The translations under genes were made by a program, and so were the position numbers. 64,000 bases of DNA from Chamaecrista fasciculata (Eukaryota; Streptophyta; Magnoliopsida; Fabales; Fabaceae), in contig QANZ01052808.1 in NCBI GenBank assembly GCA_003254925.1, positions 124,001 to 188,000 of the forward strand, in the 5' to 3' direction. The notes beneath the pieces are model-generated. The model saw only the letters and a program-made list of their open reading frames with translations. It was not told where the DNA came from and ran no database searches. Positions 32,982 to 44,261 of the stretch are shown one piece after another. The number at the start of each line of letters is the position of its first letter. The first letter of the stretch is position 1.

Positions 32982-33432
32982 CGAAAACACCTAATGAAAG
33001 TAAATTTCACTGTGCTTACTCATCAATAATTCATGCATGGTGTCCAATATAGAGGACCACAAAAGATAGAGTGGCCAACTCATCATACATATATACATAT
33101 GCCTATCCCATTCAAGTGTACGTGGCTATATGCCATTATGTACCATAATATCTAAAACTGGAATAAAGTGGACTCTAGAGTTTGATCCCAATAAGCAAAG
33201 TATAATTTCAAAAAGTAGAAACAAATACAGTAAAATTTAAAACTATTACATGAATTTGCTCTAAAATGTAAAAAATATCAGAAATGTTACAGTGTGTAAG
33301 TGGTGAGGAGACTAGGAGAGGACTTAGCCTCCCACATGGCTGGGCCTATATGGATCACATTCCAGATTCATCTTTTTCTTAAAATGTATATTACATTCAT
33401 ATCATCTTTTATCAACTAAAAAGAAGCTTTGT
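32982..33432. other. Spacer, no gene seen
   Basis: AT-rich, with no recognised gene. The conserved upstream block of the dioxygenase array begins right after. Confidence 0.45.
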
Positions 33433-33808
33433 ATTATTATCATTTACATTTTATTCTTCAATAATGAGTCCCTTTAGTTTGAAACTTATCATCCCACTAT
33501 ATTTATACGAAGTTAGGATGGCTTAATTACGTCTCTTTGAAGAATAAACATACTTGACATTTCCAGTTAGAGCAGAGGGTTAAAATGGTATTTCTGTATA
33601 TATCATATGTAATGTATGACTCGTAACAGAATCAATTGTAAATTTGTTATATATACACTCGCTGGATTGATGATCAAATCATTCAGAATTATAGCATTCT
33701 CATATTTTTCATACTTTCTATCTTTTCCCATTCAGCAGCCTCACATCACCACTATCAGTTTACCAAATCTTTGTTTGTTCTCTCTACTCTGACATTCACA
33801 GAGCACAA
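33433..33808 (+). promoter_or_regulatory. Upstream region of dioxygenase copy 1
   Basis: Shares ATTATCATTTACATTTT, AATGAGTCCCTTTAGTTT and CTTATCATCCCAC with the regions before copies 2 and 3, then a shared leader TTTGTTCTCTCTACTCTGA next to the ATG. About 190 extra bases lie between the shared blocks in this copy, including a possible TATA (TATATATACACTC). Confidence 0.5.
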
Positions 33809-34363
33809 ATGGCTGCTGCTAATAGCTTAGCCTCTGAAACATCAGATTTTAAGGCCACTGATATTTCTAGCATCAAAGGCATTTCTGAATCAGCTTCTCT
33901 GTCAACCATCCCTTCCACCTATAATTCCCTCAAAGATTCATGTGATAGAGAAGTTTCCCATGAACTCAGTGCTCAAATCCCTGTCATTGACTTCTCCCTC
34001 CTCCTCTCACATGACCCTCAACTTCATGCCAAAGGTGTCCAACACCCTGTGAGGAGTGGGGATTCTTCATGGTAGTACTAATAATTGAGTGACAAAGATA
34101 TCTATGTATATGTAAATTGTTGAAATGACTTGTCTATCTACAGAGCCACATTGAACAATAAGGAGACAAGGATCTCAGTGGTGTGTGTAAACGGACCAGA
34201 TTTGGAGAAGATGGTGGAGCCAATGGCAGAGCTGCTAGAGACGGAGGAAGCTATGTTCAAAGGGATAAAGTACAAGGATTATTTTGAGCTGTACCAAACG
34301 AACAATCTTGATGGAAATTCTGGCAAGGATCAAATTCGCATCCAGCCCAAAAAAAGAGAGTGA
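33809..34363 (+). pseudogene. 2-oxoglutarate/Fe(II) dioxygenase pseudogene, copy 1
   Basis: Exon 1 (33809-34071) is 10 bases shorter than in copy 2: the bases coding the start of LAKACEEW are deleted, shifting the frame to a nearby stop. The start of intron 1 (to about 34130) is then joined directly to the last exon (about 34139-34363). Exons 2 and 3, which carry the HxD iron ligands, are absent. The remaining exon-4 part keeps the Arg-x-Ser cosubstrate motif (ETRISVV) and an in-frame stop at 34361. The gene cannot make an active enzyme. It arose from the same ancestor as copies 2 and 3. Confidence 0.9.
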
Positions 34364-34785
34364 TGGGATGATTCATGATTCATGATTCTGGGCTGATTTG
34401 TCTTTTGGTTTTTGGGCTGATTTTGCTGGCAGGAGCCTACCTAGAAGAATTGGTGTTGGATGATTTGATGTAGTTTTAGGATGCCTTGCTGTTTCTGATT
34501 CAGTTTTAGTGAAATGACCTTGTTGATTGTTGCTTCATCCACTCCAACACTGAAATTTAATTTTTATATTTTACTTAAAATTAAAATTAGTTTTTATAAA
34601 TATAATTATAAACCTTTAAAATCATAGTAATTAAATTAAGATTTGGATCCTCTACTATATTTATTTTGGTGCTGTCTTTGCCATATGATAATCTAAACTT
34701 TCATTAGATCTAATGGCTCACTTAATGCCACGTTTCCATCTCATTTTTCATGTGTTTTCAGTTTTCACCCCACTATTTCCCTTTG
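34364..34785. other. 3' flank of dioxygenase copy 1
   Basis: Contains short repeated ATTCATGATTC and GGGCTGATTT words (34367-34425) and otherwise plain AT-rich sequence. Confidence 0.4.
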
Positions 34786-35283
34786 GTTAAAGGTTCATTT
34801 TGGTCCTAAATGTATGTCCTGATGTTCATTTTGGTCTATTATATTTCAAAATGTTCAAATTGGTCCTAAGGCAAAATGATTTATTTTGGTCCCAAACTAT
34901 TGAAAATGGCTCATTTCAAGTTCAAATGTGATGACTTTAGAGCTATGTATTGTTCTCGAAGACTAGTTTCTCTATCCAATTGGGAGCATCAACAAACGAG
35001 GTCAAATCAGTCATAAAAGTAAATCGCTCGTTTCATGTTCAAACAAGTAAAACTATCATATCTTTCTCATTTTAAATTCGAATGCGGCGAATTCAGAACT
35101 AAGAGTTCCTCTTAACAAGTCTTTTGAACTTGAAATGAAAGACGAGAGAAATATGATCAAATTCAATAGTTTGGGATCAAAATGAAACATTTTACCAACA
35201 TTTAGGACCAAAATGAAACATTTTACCAAAATTTAGAATCAAGTTGAACATTTTAAAATTTAATGGACCAAAATGCCCCTATG
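34786..35283. mobile_element. Fold-back element, family member 1
   Basis: Begins TTAAAGGTTCATTTTGGTCC and carries repeated TTTGGTCC words on the left and GGACCAAAATGAAACATTTT words on the right. It is closely related along its length to 39881-40407. The right terminus looks slightly shortened (ends GGACCAAAATGCCCC). Confidence 0.65.
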
Positions 35284-35467
35284 CGTGCTATTTTTTGTGT
35301 TTTGCAAAAATGGGTAACTACGCCGCAACATTGTTTGTTTCTGCAGAAAAAAACAAAAAAAGCGACTCGTGTTATTTTCACTTGTATTCCCTGCCATCAT
35401 CTTTCTGCTACATTCATCAGGTAGAGTGGCCAGCTCATCAATCTCAGCTTGCTTTGTATACATTATA

Positions 35468-35993
35468 GGAAAGTATTCATTTCGTCCTCAAACTTTATAC
35501 TTGCTGTCAATTTCGTCCTCAATCTTTCTTTGCTATCAATTTTATCCTCAAATTTTACACATGCTGTTATTTTCGTCCCCAATATTTTTTTGCTGTCAAT
35601 TTCGTCCCTAATCTTTCACATTTTGGTCAATTTTATCTTTTGCTCTTACTTTAGCCAAATATTGATGACAAAATCTATGTGGCTAACAATATATAATGTA
35701 AAATTGATAGAAAAAGAAACTCAAATCGTAACTTAGATTCAAAAACAAGATACAGTCTGTCGTTAATTTATTAAAAGAAGTTAGTCAAAGGATAAAATTG
35801 ACGAAAATGTGAAAGATTGGGGACGAAATTGAAAGTTGATATAAAGTTTGGGGACGAAATTGACAGCAAAAAAAGATTGGGGATGAAATTGACAGTTTGT
35901 GTAAAATTTGGGGACGAAGTTGACAGCAAAAAATGTTCGGGAACAAAATTGACAGTTGATGTAAAGTTTGGGAACGAAATAAGTACTTTTGCC
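35468..35993. mobile_element. Mutator-like fold-back element with iterated arms
   Basis: Each arm holds several iterations of a CTGTCAATTTCGTCC-type motif of about 30 bases (complement on the right arm). Ends are GGAAAGTATTCATTTCGTCC and complement GGCAAAAGTACTTATTTCG. Flanks TACATTATA (35459-35467) and TGCATTATA (35994-36002) form a 9-base duplication with one mismatch. Confidence 0.8.
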
Positions 35994-36002
35994 TGCATTA
36001 TA

Positions 36003-36297
36003 TAATAGAGTATCTAAAATCGGACAAAAGTGTAGTCTAGTGTTTAATATATATCAAAATAAGGAAAAGTATAACTCGCTCAACTTGAGCGTCCGACAAG
36101 GCTGAGATTAATTCGTCGTCTTCTTCTTTAAATATATATATACTAGAGGCTTTGCGTGCCTTAACGGGCACGTAAATATATATATAAAATAAATGAGGAA
36201 CTAAATCATTAACTCAGTAAAAAAAAAAGATTAAATAATAATTTTCCTCTTATTATTAATTTTGTACTCTAATTTAGAAAAGGTGGTAAAGATGTCT
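36003..36297. other. Spacer with LTR-like and transposon-like scraps
   Basis: CAACTTGAGCGTCCGACAAGG (36080-36100) resembles the LTR motif near 3278. ACTAGAGGCTTTGCGTGCC (36151-36169) resembles ends of DNA transposons. Neither is long enough to define an element. Confidence 0.3.
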
Positions 36298-36496
36298 TAT
36301 TATCATTTACATTTTGTTATTTAATGAGTCCCTTTAGTTTAATACTTATCATCCCACCACAATCATATGAACCAACCATTTGTGAAGTTTGGTTGGCTTA
36401 CTTCTCTTCTTCCAAGAATAAACAATATTAAATATTGACACCATCAGTTTATCAAATCTTGTTTGTTCTCTCTACTCTGAAATTCCCAGAGAATCC
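36298..36496 (+). promoter_or_regulatory. Upstream region of the intact dioxygenase (copy 2)
   Basis: About 200 bases conserved with the region before copy 3 (38816-39010), and in part with copy 1. Shared blocks are TTTAATGAGTCCCTTTAGTTT, CTTATCATCCCAC, GAATAAACAATATT and TTTGTTCTCTCTACTC. No single clear TATA box was chosen. Confidence 0.5.
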
Positions 36497-38464
36497 ATGG
36501 CTGCTGTTAGGAGCTTAGCCTCTACAACACCAGATTTCAGGGCCACAGATATTTCTAGCATCAAAGCTTTTTCTGAATCAGTTTCTCTTTCAACCATCCC
36601 TTCCACCTATAATGCCCTCAAAGACTCTTGTGATAGAGAAGCTGCTCATGAACTCAGTGCTCAAATCCCTGTCATTGACTTCTCCCTCCTCCTCTCACAT
36701 GACCCTCAACTTCATGCCAAAGGTGTCCAACACCTTGCCAAAGCCTGTGAAGAGTGGGGATTCTTCATGGTAGTATCAATGATTGAGTGACAAAGATATA
36801 TATATATATATGCATATGTATATGTAAATTGTTGAAATGACTTGTCCTTTTTCCTTTTTCAAATCTTGCAGGTTATCAACCATGGCATACCAGAGGACCT
36901 GATAAACGAAGTGATGAGTTTGACAGAGAGATTCCACAACATGTCAGTTGAGGAGAAGGCAGAGTTTGGAGACAAGGGTGCGTCAAGTCCCATAAGGTGT
37001 GGTACCAGCTTCAACGCTAAGGCTGAGAACATTCACTATTGGAGGGACTATCTCAAAGTCATCACACATCCGGAATGGGCCTTCCCTCACAAGCCTCAAG
37101 GCTTCAGGTATGTAGGAGATACAGAAATCATCAATTCACAGTTTCGCTTCCACACAAGCTAATGCATATATATACACCTGCAAAATAAGACCAGATCATC
37201 TATTTTGTGCTTGCCTTATTGAAAATGATTGTTGTTCTCTCTCTTGTGTAGGGGAAAACCCACATCATAGATAAATATTAAAACTAAGACCAATCATCTT
37301 AAATCATCGAGAAAACTATTATAAGATGCAGAAGGAATCATAACCCTACACATAAATATTATGATTTTTAGTTCTGTCTATCATAAATTCAAAACTTATA
37401 TCTAAATCCATACATATAAGTTCATAATTGATTATAAATTAATCCCATTATAATACATATTTTGGGCCAGTATTAGACACATAATTATTAACTTTAATAT
37501 ACATATATATAAGTCTATATCCTTACATCTTGCTGTAGTGTTTAGTGATGTGGCAAAGGAGTATTGTAGAGTGACCAGAAATGTGGCAAAGAAGCTGCTA
37601 GAAGGGATCTCGGAAAGCTTGGGTTTGGAACCAAATGCCATATCCAAGGCCACTGATTTTGAAACTGGTTTTCAAGTATTCATTGCAAACCTATACCCAC
37701 CTTGCCCTCAACCAGAACTGGCTCTGGGCATGCCTCCTCACTCTGACCATGGCTTCTTGACCCTCCTCACACAGAACGGAATTGGTGGCCTTCAGATCAA
37801 CCACAATGGTAAATGGGTCAATGTCAACCCCCTTCCCAACTCTATTCTTGTCAACACAGGAGATCAACTTGAGGTCAGTCAATCCCATCTTCACCCAATC
37901 CATATGCTTATACAAAATCTCTTAATTTCTCACCAAGCTGTACACAAACAGTTGGGTATCAATGAAGCATAGATATTGACAAAGACACGAATTCCATGAT
38001 ATTTTTTTCCCTATTTTTTCCGTGTCACGGTTGTTAAAAAACACGACAATTTTAAGCATTTCAAGTATTTGCACAATTACAAAACTCTTAAATTTTCTCA
38101 GCGCACTTTTCACAAACAGTTGGTGTGTAAATCAAGGTTATGCATAGTATAGCCACTGTGTTTGTGTGTGTCAACGCTTATTGTGGGGACTTGGTTGAAA
38201 TTATAGGTAGTAAGCAACGGGAGGTACAAGAGTGTATTACACAGAGCTACTTTGAACAACAAGAACACAAGGATCACAGTGGTGAGTGCAAATGGACCAG
38301 ATTTGGAGAAGGTGGTGGAGCCAATGGCGGAGCTGCTAGAGACGGAAAAAGCAATTTACAGAGGGATAAAGTTCAAGGACTATTTTGAGCTCCAACAAAA
38401 TAACAAGCTTGATGGCAAAACTTTGGTGGAGCAAATTCGCATCAAGCCAAGAGAGAGAGAGTGA
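36497..38464 (+). CDS. 2-oxoglutarate/Fe(II)-dependent dioxygenase, intact copy 2, 364 aa
   Basis: Exons 36497-36769, 36872-37107, 37546-37873 and 38207-38464 join in phase (1095 nt, 364 codons plus stop). The N-terminal non-heme dioxygenase domain (IPVIDFSLLL, CEEWGFFMVINHGIP) precedes the 2OG-Fe(II) domain. Iron ligands are His235 and Asp237 (PPHSDHGF) and His291 (SVLHRA). The cosubstrate Arg301 is in RIT rather than the usual R-x-S. Family members in plants (class DOXC) use Fe(II), O2 and 2-oxoglutarate to hydroxylate or desaturate specialised metabolites or hormones in the cytosol. It resembles uncharacterised Arabidopsis proteins of the At2g36690 type. The substrate cannot be predicted. 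The acceptor at 37544-37545 is chosen over the AG at 37538, which would give an early stop. It is the only complete member of the array. Confidence 0.9.
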
Positions 38465-38815
38465 GTGTGAATTTGTGATTAATTTGAGGGGTGTTCTACT
38501 TGTAATTGTTGTTGTGTATGTGTCAATGAATAATGAGCCTTCGAACAATATCAAATATTTGTATACCTGCTTGTCAGGTACCATAGTCTGAATAATCCGA
38601 TGTCTTGGAGATATTTTATGTATTAAAAACAAAACAAATGTCTTTCTTCAATTTAAGTGCTGTGAATGTGTAAGGTTGGTATTTTGGCTTGTGTATTTCA
38701 TTTGGATGAGGACATAGCTTATTTATAAATTAGAATAACCAATCTGTGAAGCAAACACTTGAAATTGTCAAATTATAATTTACATTGGGTGGGTTAAGCC
38801 TTTCTACGATATATA
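38465..38815. other. 3' region of copy 2
   Basis: Contains a probable 3' untranslated region; its TGCCTGCTTGTCAGGTACC...TAGTCTG part is shared with the relic downstream at 42845-42890. No gene was seen. Confidence 0.45.
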
Positions 38816-39010
38816 TTATTATCATTTACATTTTGTTGTTTAATGAGTCCCTTTAGTTTAAAACTTATCATCCCACTACATTATATGAACCATTTGTGAA
38901 GTTTGGTTGGGTAATTACATCTCTTGGAAGAATAAACAATATTGAATATTGACACCATCAGTTTACCAAATCTTGTTTGTTCTCTCTACTCCGAAATTCT
39001 CAGAGAATCC
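38816..39010 (+). promoter_or_regulatory. Upstream region of dioxygenase copy 3
   Basis: Nearly the same sequence as 36298-36496, reaching to the ATG context AGAGAATCCATGG shared by both copies. Confidence 0.5.
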
Positions 39011-39314
39011 ATGGCTGCTGTTAGGAGCTTAGCCTCCGCAACACCAGATTTCAAGGCCACAGATATTTCTAGCATCAAAGCCTCTGCTGAATCAGCTTCT
39101 CTCTCAACCATCCCTCCCACCTATATTTCCCTCAAAGACTCTAGTGACAGAGAAGTTGCTCATGAACTCAGTGCTCAAATCCCTGTCATTGACTTCTCTC
39201 TCCTCCTCTCACATGAGTCATGACCCTCAGCTTCATGTCAAAGGTGTCCAACACCTTGCAAAAGCCTGTGAGGAATGGGGATCCTTCATGGTAGTATGAA
39301 TGATTGAGTGACAA

Positions 39315-39317
<3 letters not shown>

Positions 39318-39350
<33 letters not shown>
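39318..39350. repeat. AT dinucleotide repeat in intron 1 of copy 3
   Basis: A (TA)n tract about 32 bases long at the same place as a shorter TA tract in intron 1 of copy 2, so the tract expanded after duplication. Confidence 0.85.
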
Positions 39351-39353
<3 letters not shown>

Positions 39354-39880
39354 AATGTAAATTGGTCTTTTTCCCTTTCTGAAATCTCGCAGGTTATCAA
39401 CCATGGCATACCAGAGAAGCTAATAGACGAATTGATTAGTATGACAGAGAGATTCCACAACATGTCAGTTGAGGAGAAGGCAAAGTTTGAAGACAAGGGT
39501 TTGGCAACTCCCATAAGGTGTGGCAACAGCTTCAACCCTAAGGTTGAGAACATTCACTATTGGAGGGACTATGTCAAGGTCATCACACACCCGGAATGGG
39601 TCTTCCCTCACAAGCCTCAAGGCTTCAGGTACGTATATAGGAGATACTGAAATCATCAATTCACAGTTTCGCTTTCAGTCTTTCAAACAACCTGATGCAT
39701 ATATATATACACCTGCAAAATAAGATAAGATCATCTATTTTGGGCTTGCCTTATTGAAAATGATTGTTGTTCTCTCTCTTGTGTAGGGAAAACCACATCA
39801 TAGATAAATATTAAAACTAAGACCAATCATCTTAAATCATCGAGAAAACTATTATAAGATGCAGAAGTATTTAAAATTTT

Positions 39881-40407
39881 TAGTTAAAGGTTCATTTTGG
39901 TCCTACATGTATGCCTTAATGTTCATTTTGGTCCATTATGTTTCAAAATGTCCAAATTGGTCCTAAATGTTGACCAAATGTTTCATTTTGGTCCCAAACT
40001 ATTGAATATAGCTCGATTCAAATTCAAACGTGACGAGTTTAGAGCTACGTATTATTCTCAAAGAGTAGTTTCTCTATCTAGTTGGGGTCGTCAGCAAATA
40101 AAGTCAAATTGGTCATAAAAGTAGATATTTGGTTTCATGTTCAAACAAAGTAAAATTGATCATATTTTTCTCGTTTCAAATTTGAATACGATGAATTCAG
40201 AGCTACGAGTTCCTCTTAACAAATCATTTGAACTTAAAATAAGAACGAGAGAAATATGACCAAATTCAATAGTTTGGGACCAAAATGAAAAATTTTACCA
40301 ACATTTAGGACCAAAATAAAACATTTTGCCAACATTTAAGACCAATTTAAACATAATGAACCAAAATGAATATTATGACATATATTTAGAACCAAAATGA
40401 CCCTTTT
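39881..40407. mobile_element. Fold-back element, family member 2, in intron 2 of copy 3
   Basis: Closely related to 34786-35283. The left end AGTTAAAGGTTCATTTTGG and right end CCAAAATGACCCTTTTGACC are inverted. AT-rich 9-mers on both flanks (AAAATTTTT and AAAAATTTT) are compatible with a target duplication. Confidence 0.7.
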
Positions 40408-41478
40408 GACCAAAAATTTTTAATCTTACAATGATTCGTTTTCAAAATTGATAAGCAGTAATTTCTTTGAAAAGTGATCTTTCTCTCTTGTTGATGAAAT
40501 ATTAGAAAATAAACTCCTAACAAGGAACCATAACCCTGCATATGAATATTATGATTTTTAATTTTAAAAAAATTTATATCTGTTATCGATACATATAAAT
40601 TCATACTTTAATTATAAATTTAGTCCATTATAATACATATTTTGGGCCAGTATTAGACACATAATTATTAACTTACATCTTGCTGTTTAGTGATGTGGCA
40701 AAGGAGTATTGCTGAGAGATCAGAAATGTAGCAAAGAAGCTGCTAGAAGGTATCTCAGAGAGCTTGGGTTTGGAGCCAAATGCCATTTCAAAGGCCACTG
40801 ATTTTGAAACTGGTTTCCAACACTTCATTGCAAACCTATACCCACCTTGCCCTCAACCAGAACTGGCTCTGGGCTTGCCTTCTCACTCTGACCTTGCCTT
40901 CTTGACCCTCCTCACTCAGAACGGAATTGGTGGCCTTCAGATCAACCACAATGGCAAATGGGTCAATGTCAACCCCCTTCCTAACTCTATTATTGTCAAC
41001 ATAGCAGATCAACTTGAGGTCAGTCAATCCCATTTTCCCAACTCTAAACAGGTGTGTGACACGATAACACTCCCTCAAAATAAAATGAAATGTATGTGCT
41101 TGATAGGTTGTTGTGGTTTGTGCAAACAATTTTAATAATTTCAAGTGTTAGCACAGCTACAAGACTCCTAAATTTTCTCAGCGCACTTTTCACAAACAGT
41201 TGGTGTGCAAGTCAAGCTTATGGATAGTTTAGCTTATTGTGGGGACTTGGTTGAAATTATAGGTAGTAAGCAACGGGAGGTACAAGAGTGTAATACACAG
41301 AGCTACTTTGAACAACAAGAACACAAGGATCTCAGTGGCGACTGCAAATGGACCAGATTTGGAGAAGGTGGTGGAGCCAATGGCAGAGTTGCTAGAGACG
41401 GAAGAAGCTATGTTCAGAGGGATAAAGTTCAAGGACTATTTTGAGCGGCAACAAACTAACAAGTGGTTTGAGGGGTGA

Positions 41479-42654
41479 CAACTGAAGTCAAATACTCCTT
41501 TTCCAATTTTCCTTTAGTTGTTTTTTTTTTTGGTCCATTTTTTTTCCTTTGGATTGAAGAGTGAAAACTGAAGTCTTTTTCCTTTAGGTCATATGAAGAC
41601 TGAAGTAAAACCTCTCTACATTTTTTTTTGGGGGGAGAATAAATCACCAATTGATAGAAGATGATGCAAGGCTAAAGAGACAAAGAAAATAAAGCCTGCT
41701 CTTCTAACAACAAAAACAACATCACATTAAGGAAAACACCTAATAGAAGTTAAAGCAGATATTGGGAGATTGTTCTATCATTTGGGCCGTGGCCCAAGGA
41801 AATAGGAATAGTGTATGACCTAAAAAAGATTAAATTACAAATAACCTCCCTATATTTATAGTGTACGGAAAACCCCCATAATATTCAAATATTTTCAAAT
41901 AAACCCTTTGAAGTTTTAAAATTGTGCAATAATCCGTTAGAACTAACAGTTTCCCCCTCTTGCCGAATCGGCTCCCTAAAAATGCCAAGTCACAAAATAT
42001 CAAAATCAAATTCTCATCTTCTCTCTATCGCATCTATATCGTAGTTCTACCACCTTCGAATTGTACTTCTCTCCGGCTTCGGGTCATGTTCGTCGTTTCT
42101 CTTTTTTTTTCAACAAATTCATATCTCGGTCTCCTTGTGATTTTCCTATCATATCTAAATATGTTTTTCTAGTTTTGAATCATTGGTAAACTTTGCAGCA
42201 TTTTTGGTGTGAAGCTAATGTCTCTCATCTTTTAATCATGTTTTCCAACTCTATTAGTAAGTATGGGTGAAAGTCGATGACATCTATCATTGGCATTGTG
42301 ATTTCTTTCTTGATTAATAGTGAATATAGTGATAAACAGTTTGTTAACAACACATTTTGTGATGATTTTCATCCTCAGGATTTATTCCTTATAGAATCAG
42401 TTCGTCCTCAAGATATCTTTCGTATAGGACTTATTTATGCTCAATCACCTAATAGTTCAACAATGTTTACGTTTTATGTTTCTGCTGTTGTTTCGATTTT
42501 GAAATTTTTTATCGATCGTAAGTGTCGTTTGACTTTTATCTAATATATTATTTTTGTTTATCAAAATTAAAAAGAACATTGTTCTCTTTGTTTAAGCTAG
42601 AAATTCTCTTATCCTCCCTTTTTGAAGAAATTTTACAGTTGCCATATTGTTGTT
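41479..42654. other. Spacer between copy 3 and the relic
   Basis: The block AAAGCAGATATTGGGAGATT...CGTGGCCCAAGGA (41753-41801) recurs at 43157-43202, showing that flanking DNA was duplicated with the dioxygenase genes. The open frames at 41960 and 42277 have no recognisable product. Confidence 0.4.
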
Positions 42655-42960
42655 AACAAATTTCTCAGCACACTTTTCAAAAACAGATAGTGTGCAATGG
42701 GAGGTATTTTGATGTGGGGTCCTGGTCAAAATTACAGGTAGTAAGCAATGGGAGGTATAAGAGTGTATTACACAGAGCAACTTTGAACAACAAGGTCATA
42801 GTGATTGTTAGACTCTCTTGAACACTATATGAAATCCTTATATGCCTGCTTGCCCAGTATCATAATTCATAGTCTGCATAATCTCTGTCTTTGGATATTT
42901 CATGTTTTTATTTTTATTTTTTTGTAGGAAATAGATGGATATTTCATGTTTTATAAACCT
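42655..42960 (+). pseudogene. Relic of a fourth dioxygenase copy (intron 3 / exon 4 start and 3' flank)
   Basis: ATTTCTCAGCACACTTTTC, then the acceptor region ACAGGTAGTAAGCAATGGG and the exon start (GTGTATTACACAGAGCAAC, which includes the iron-ligand codon context), match copies 2 and 3. Coding homology stops after AACAACAAG. The following TATGCCTGCTTGCCCAG...TAGTCTGCATAATC matches the 3' flank of copy 2. Confidence 0.75.
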
Positions 42961-44125
42961 AAGACTAATTGACTAAATCTTACGTCTTATTCTTATCAAA
43001 AAACTAAAAATCTTACGTCTTATTATAGAAGCCCGAAAGTGAATGTGGCGCCCTGCCATGATACTAGCAACCAAAAAGAAAATCTTTTTTTTGTCTTTGG
43101 ATCGAAGAGTGAATGAAGGTAATCCTATGTAAGAGACAACTCTTATAGGAGTAAAAGCAGATCCAGGGAGATTTTTCTGTCATTTTGGTCGTGGCCCAAG
43201 GAGATTCATAAAAACTAGGAATGGTGGGGCCTTGAGGCCCAATCATAATGGTTCAAGCCAATTTGTTGAAAAAAAAAAGTCACAAGCCTGGATAAAATAT
43301 TAGTTTATGAACAACCACAACTCTAAAGATATCATTTCTAATCTTATTTTATTGTTGCTTGATCATTGTAGGAATTGCAGGAATTGGATCCCTATCAGCC
43401 ATAAGACGATGATAAGTTGATAACGAATCAAGGAAGGGGTTCAAAAATGTCTTATCACTATTTTTGTTTTCCGAAGATGACAGAAAGAACTACAGAGAAA
43501 ATCTAAATTCCTACAACTTTTTTCTGGACAATCCCTGCAAATCATAAGAACCAAGAAGCTTAGGAACTTGTTGTGGGCTTGGGCTTGGGCTTGAGCTAGG
43601 GGCTAAGTCAATGAAGAGTAGTGAGTAGTGACACATGTTTTCTTAAAGAAAAATGTTTCATTGGACTTTGCCTTGAAATGAAGCAATTCTCTCAATGAAT
43701 TTAAATCTATATTCTTGTTACACTCACTTGATGTAATCAATTCTCTAACTAATGATTTATCGGATTCAGCATAAAACAACCCAATTTTCTCATTTCGCTA
43801 TTGATTTTGTGGGCTTATTTACAATCAAAAATATTTTCTATGCAACTTAAAAATGGAGCTAAGATGTCATAATTATAAGTTTGTAACCCTTTTGAAAATT
43901 GAATGCTTCCAAGAAGCATTTTTGATAAATTAGGTAAATATGCAGGTCATATAGATCAAACTGCTAATTTTTCTTCCTTAGACAACACATTTAGAAGTTA
44001 GAACTGCTAAATTTTTTTGTTAATTTTATGGGCCAAATATAAAAAATAATATGAAGTCCAATATAAAATGTTACAAATTTATTAACATAATTATATATAA
44101 TATAAAATGTTAAAAATTTAACATT
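42961..44125. other. Spacer, no gene seen
   Basis: Holds the second copy of the flanking block noted at 41753 and a short GGGCTT triplet repeat (43574-43595). No gene was recognised. Confidence 0.4.
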
Positions 44126-44261
44126 ATATCAATATCAATAGATTTAAACCACATGAGTGTGGCTTAGTGGTTCCTCACTTGGTCCCTTAACCAAGTGGTT
44201 AGAATTCGAACCTCACTGATATAGAAAGCATTGTGTGGTTTAAATCTATTGATATTGATAT
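44126..44261. repeat. tRNA-like sequence inside a perfect 28-base inverted repeat
   Basis: Bases 44126-44153 and 44234-44261 are exact reverse complements (left arm starts ATATCAATATCAATAG and ends TTTAAACCACA). The 80-base loop has an A-box-like TGGCTTAGTGG (44160-44170) and a weak B-box AATTCGAACCT. It could be a SINE or tRNA-derived hairpin element. A full cloverleaf was not recognised. Confidence 0.7.

Larger units (their letters stand above)
39011..41478 (+). pseudogene. 2-oxoglutarate/Fe(II) dioxygenase pseudogene, copy 3
   Basis: All four exons remain: 39011-39290, 39393-39628, 40691-41018 and 41263-41478, with usable splice sites. Exon 1 is 7 bases longer than in copy 2 because of a small duplication near 39216 (CATGAGTCATGACC), which shifts the frame to a stop. 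Exon 3 has a TGA at 40713-40715 where copy 2 reads CysArg. The Gly of VNTGDQLE is Ala here, and the last exon ends early at 41476-41478, losing the IRIKPRERE tail. The iron ligands and Arg-x-Ser are still spelled out. Intron 2 carries a fold-back element (39881-40407) absent from copy 2. Confidence 0.9.

Noticed and set aside
43574..43595. GGGCTT tandem triplet
   Set aside because: A short minisatellite without other features; no regulatory role can be supported.
44160..44212. tRNA gene
   Set aside because: The A-box is good, but the B-box is poor and no full cloverleaf was found, so it is described as tRNA-like only.
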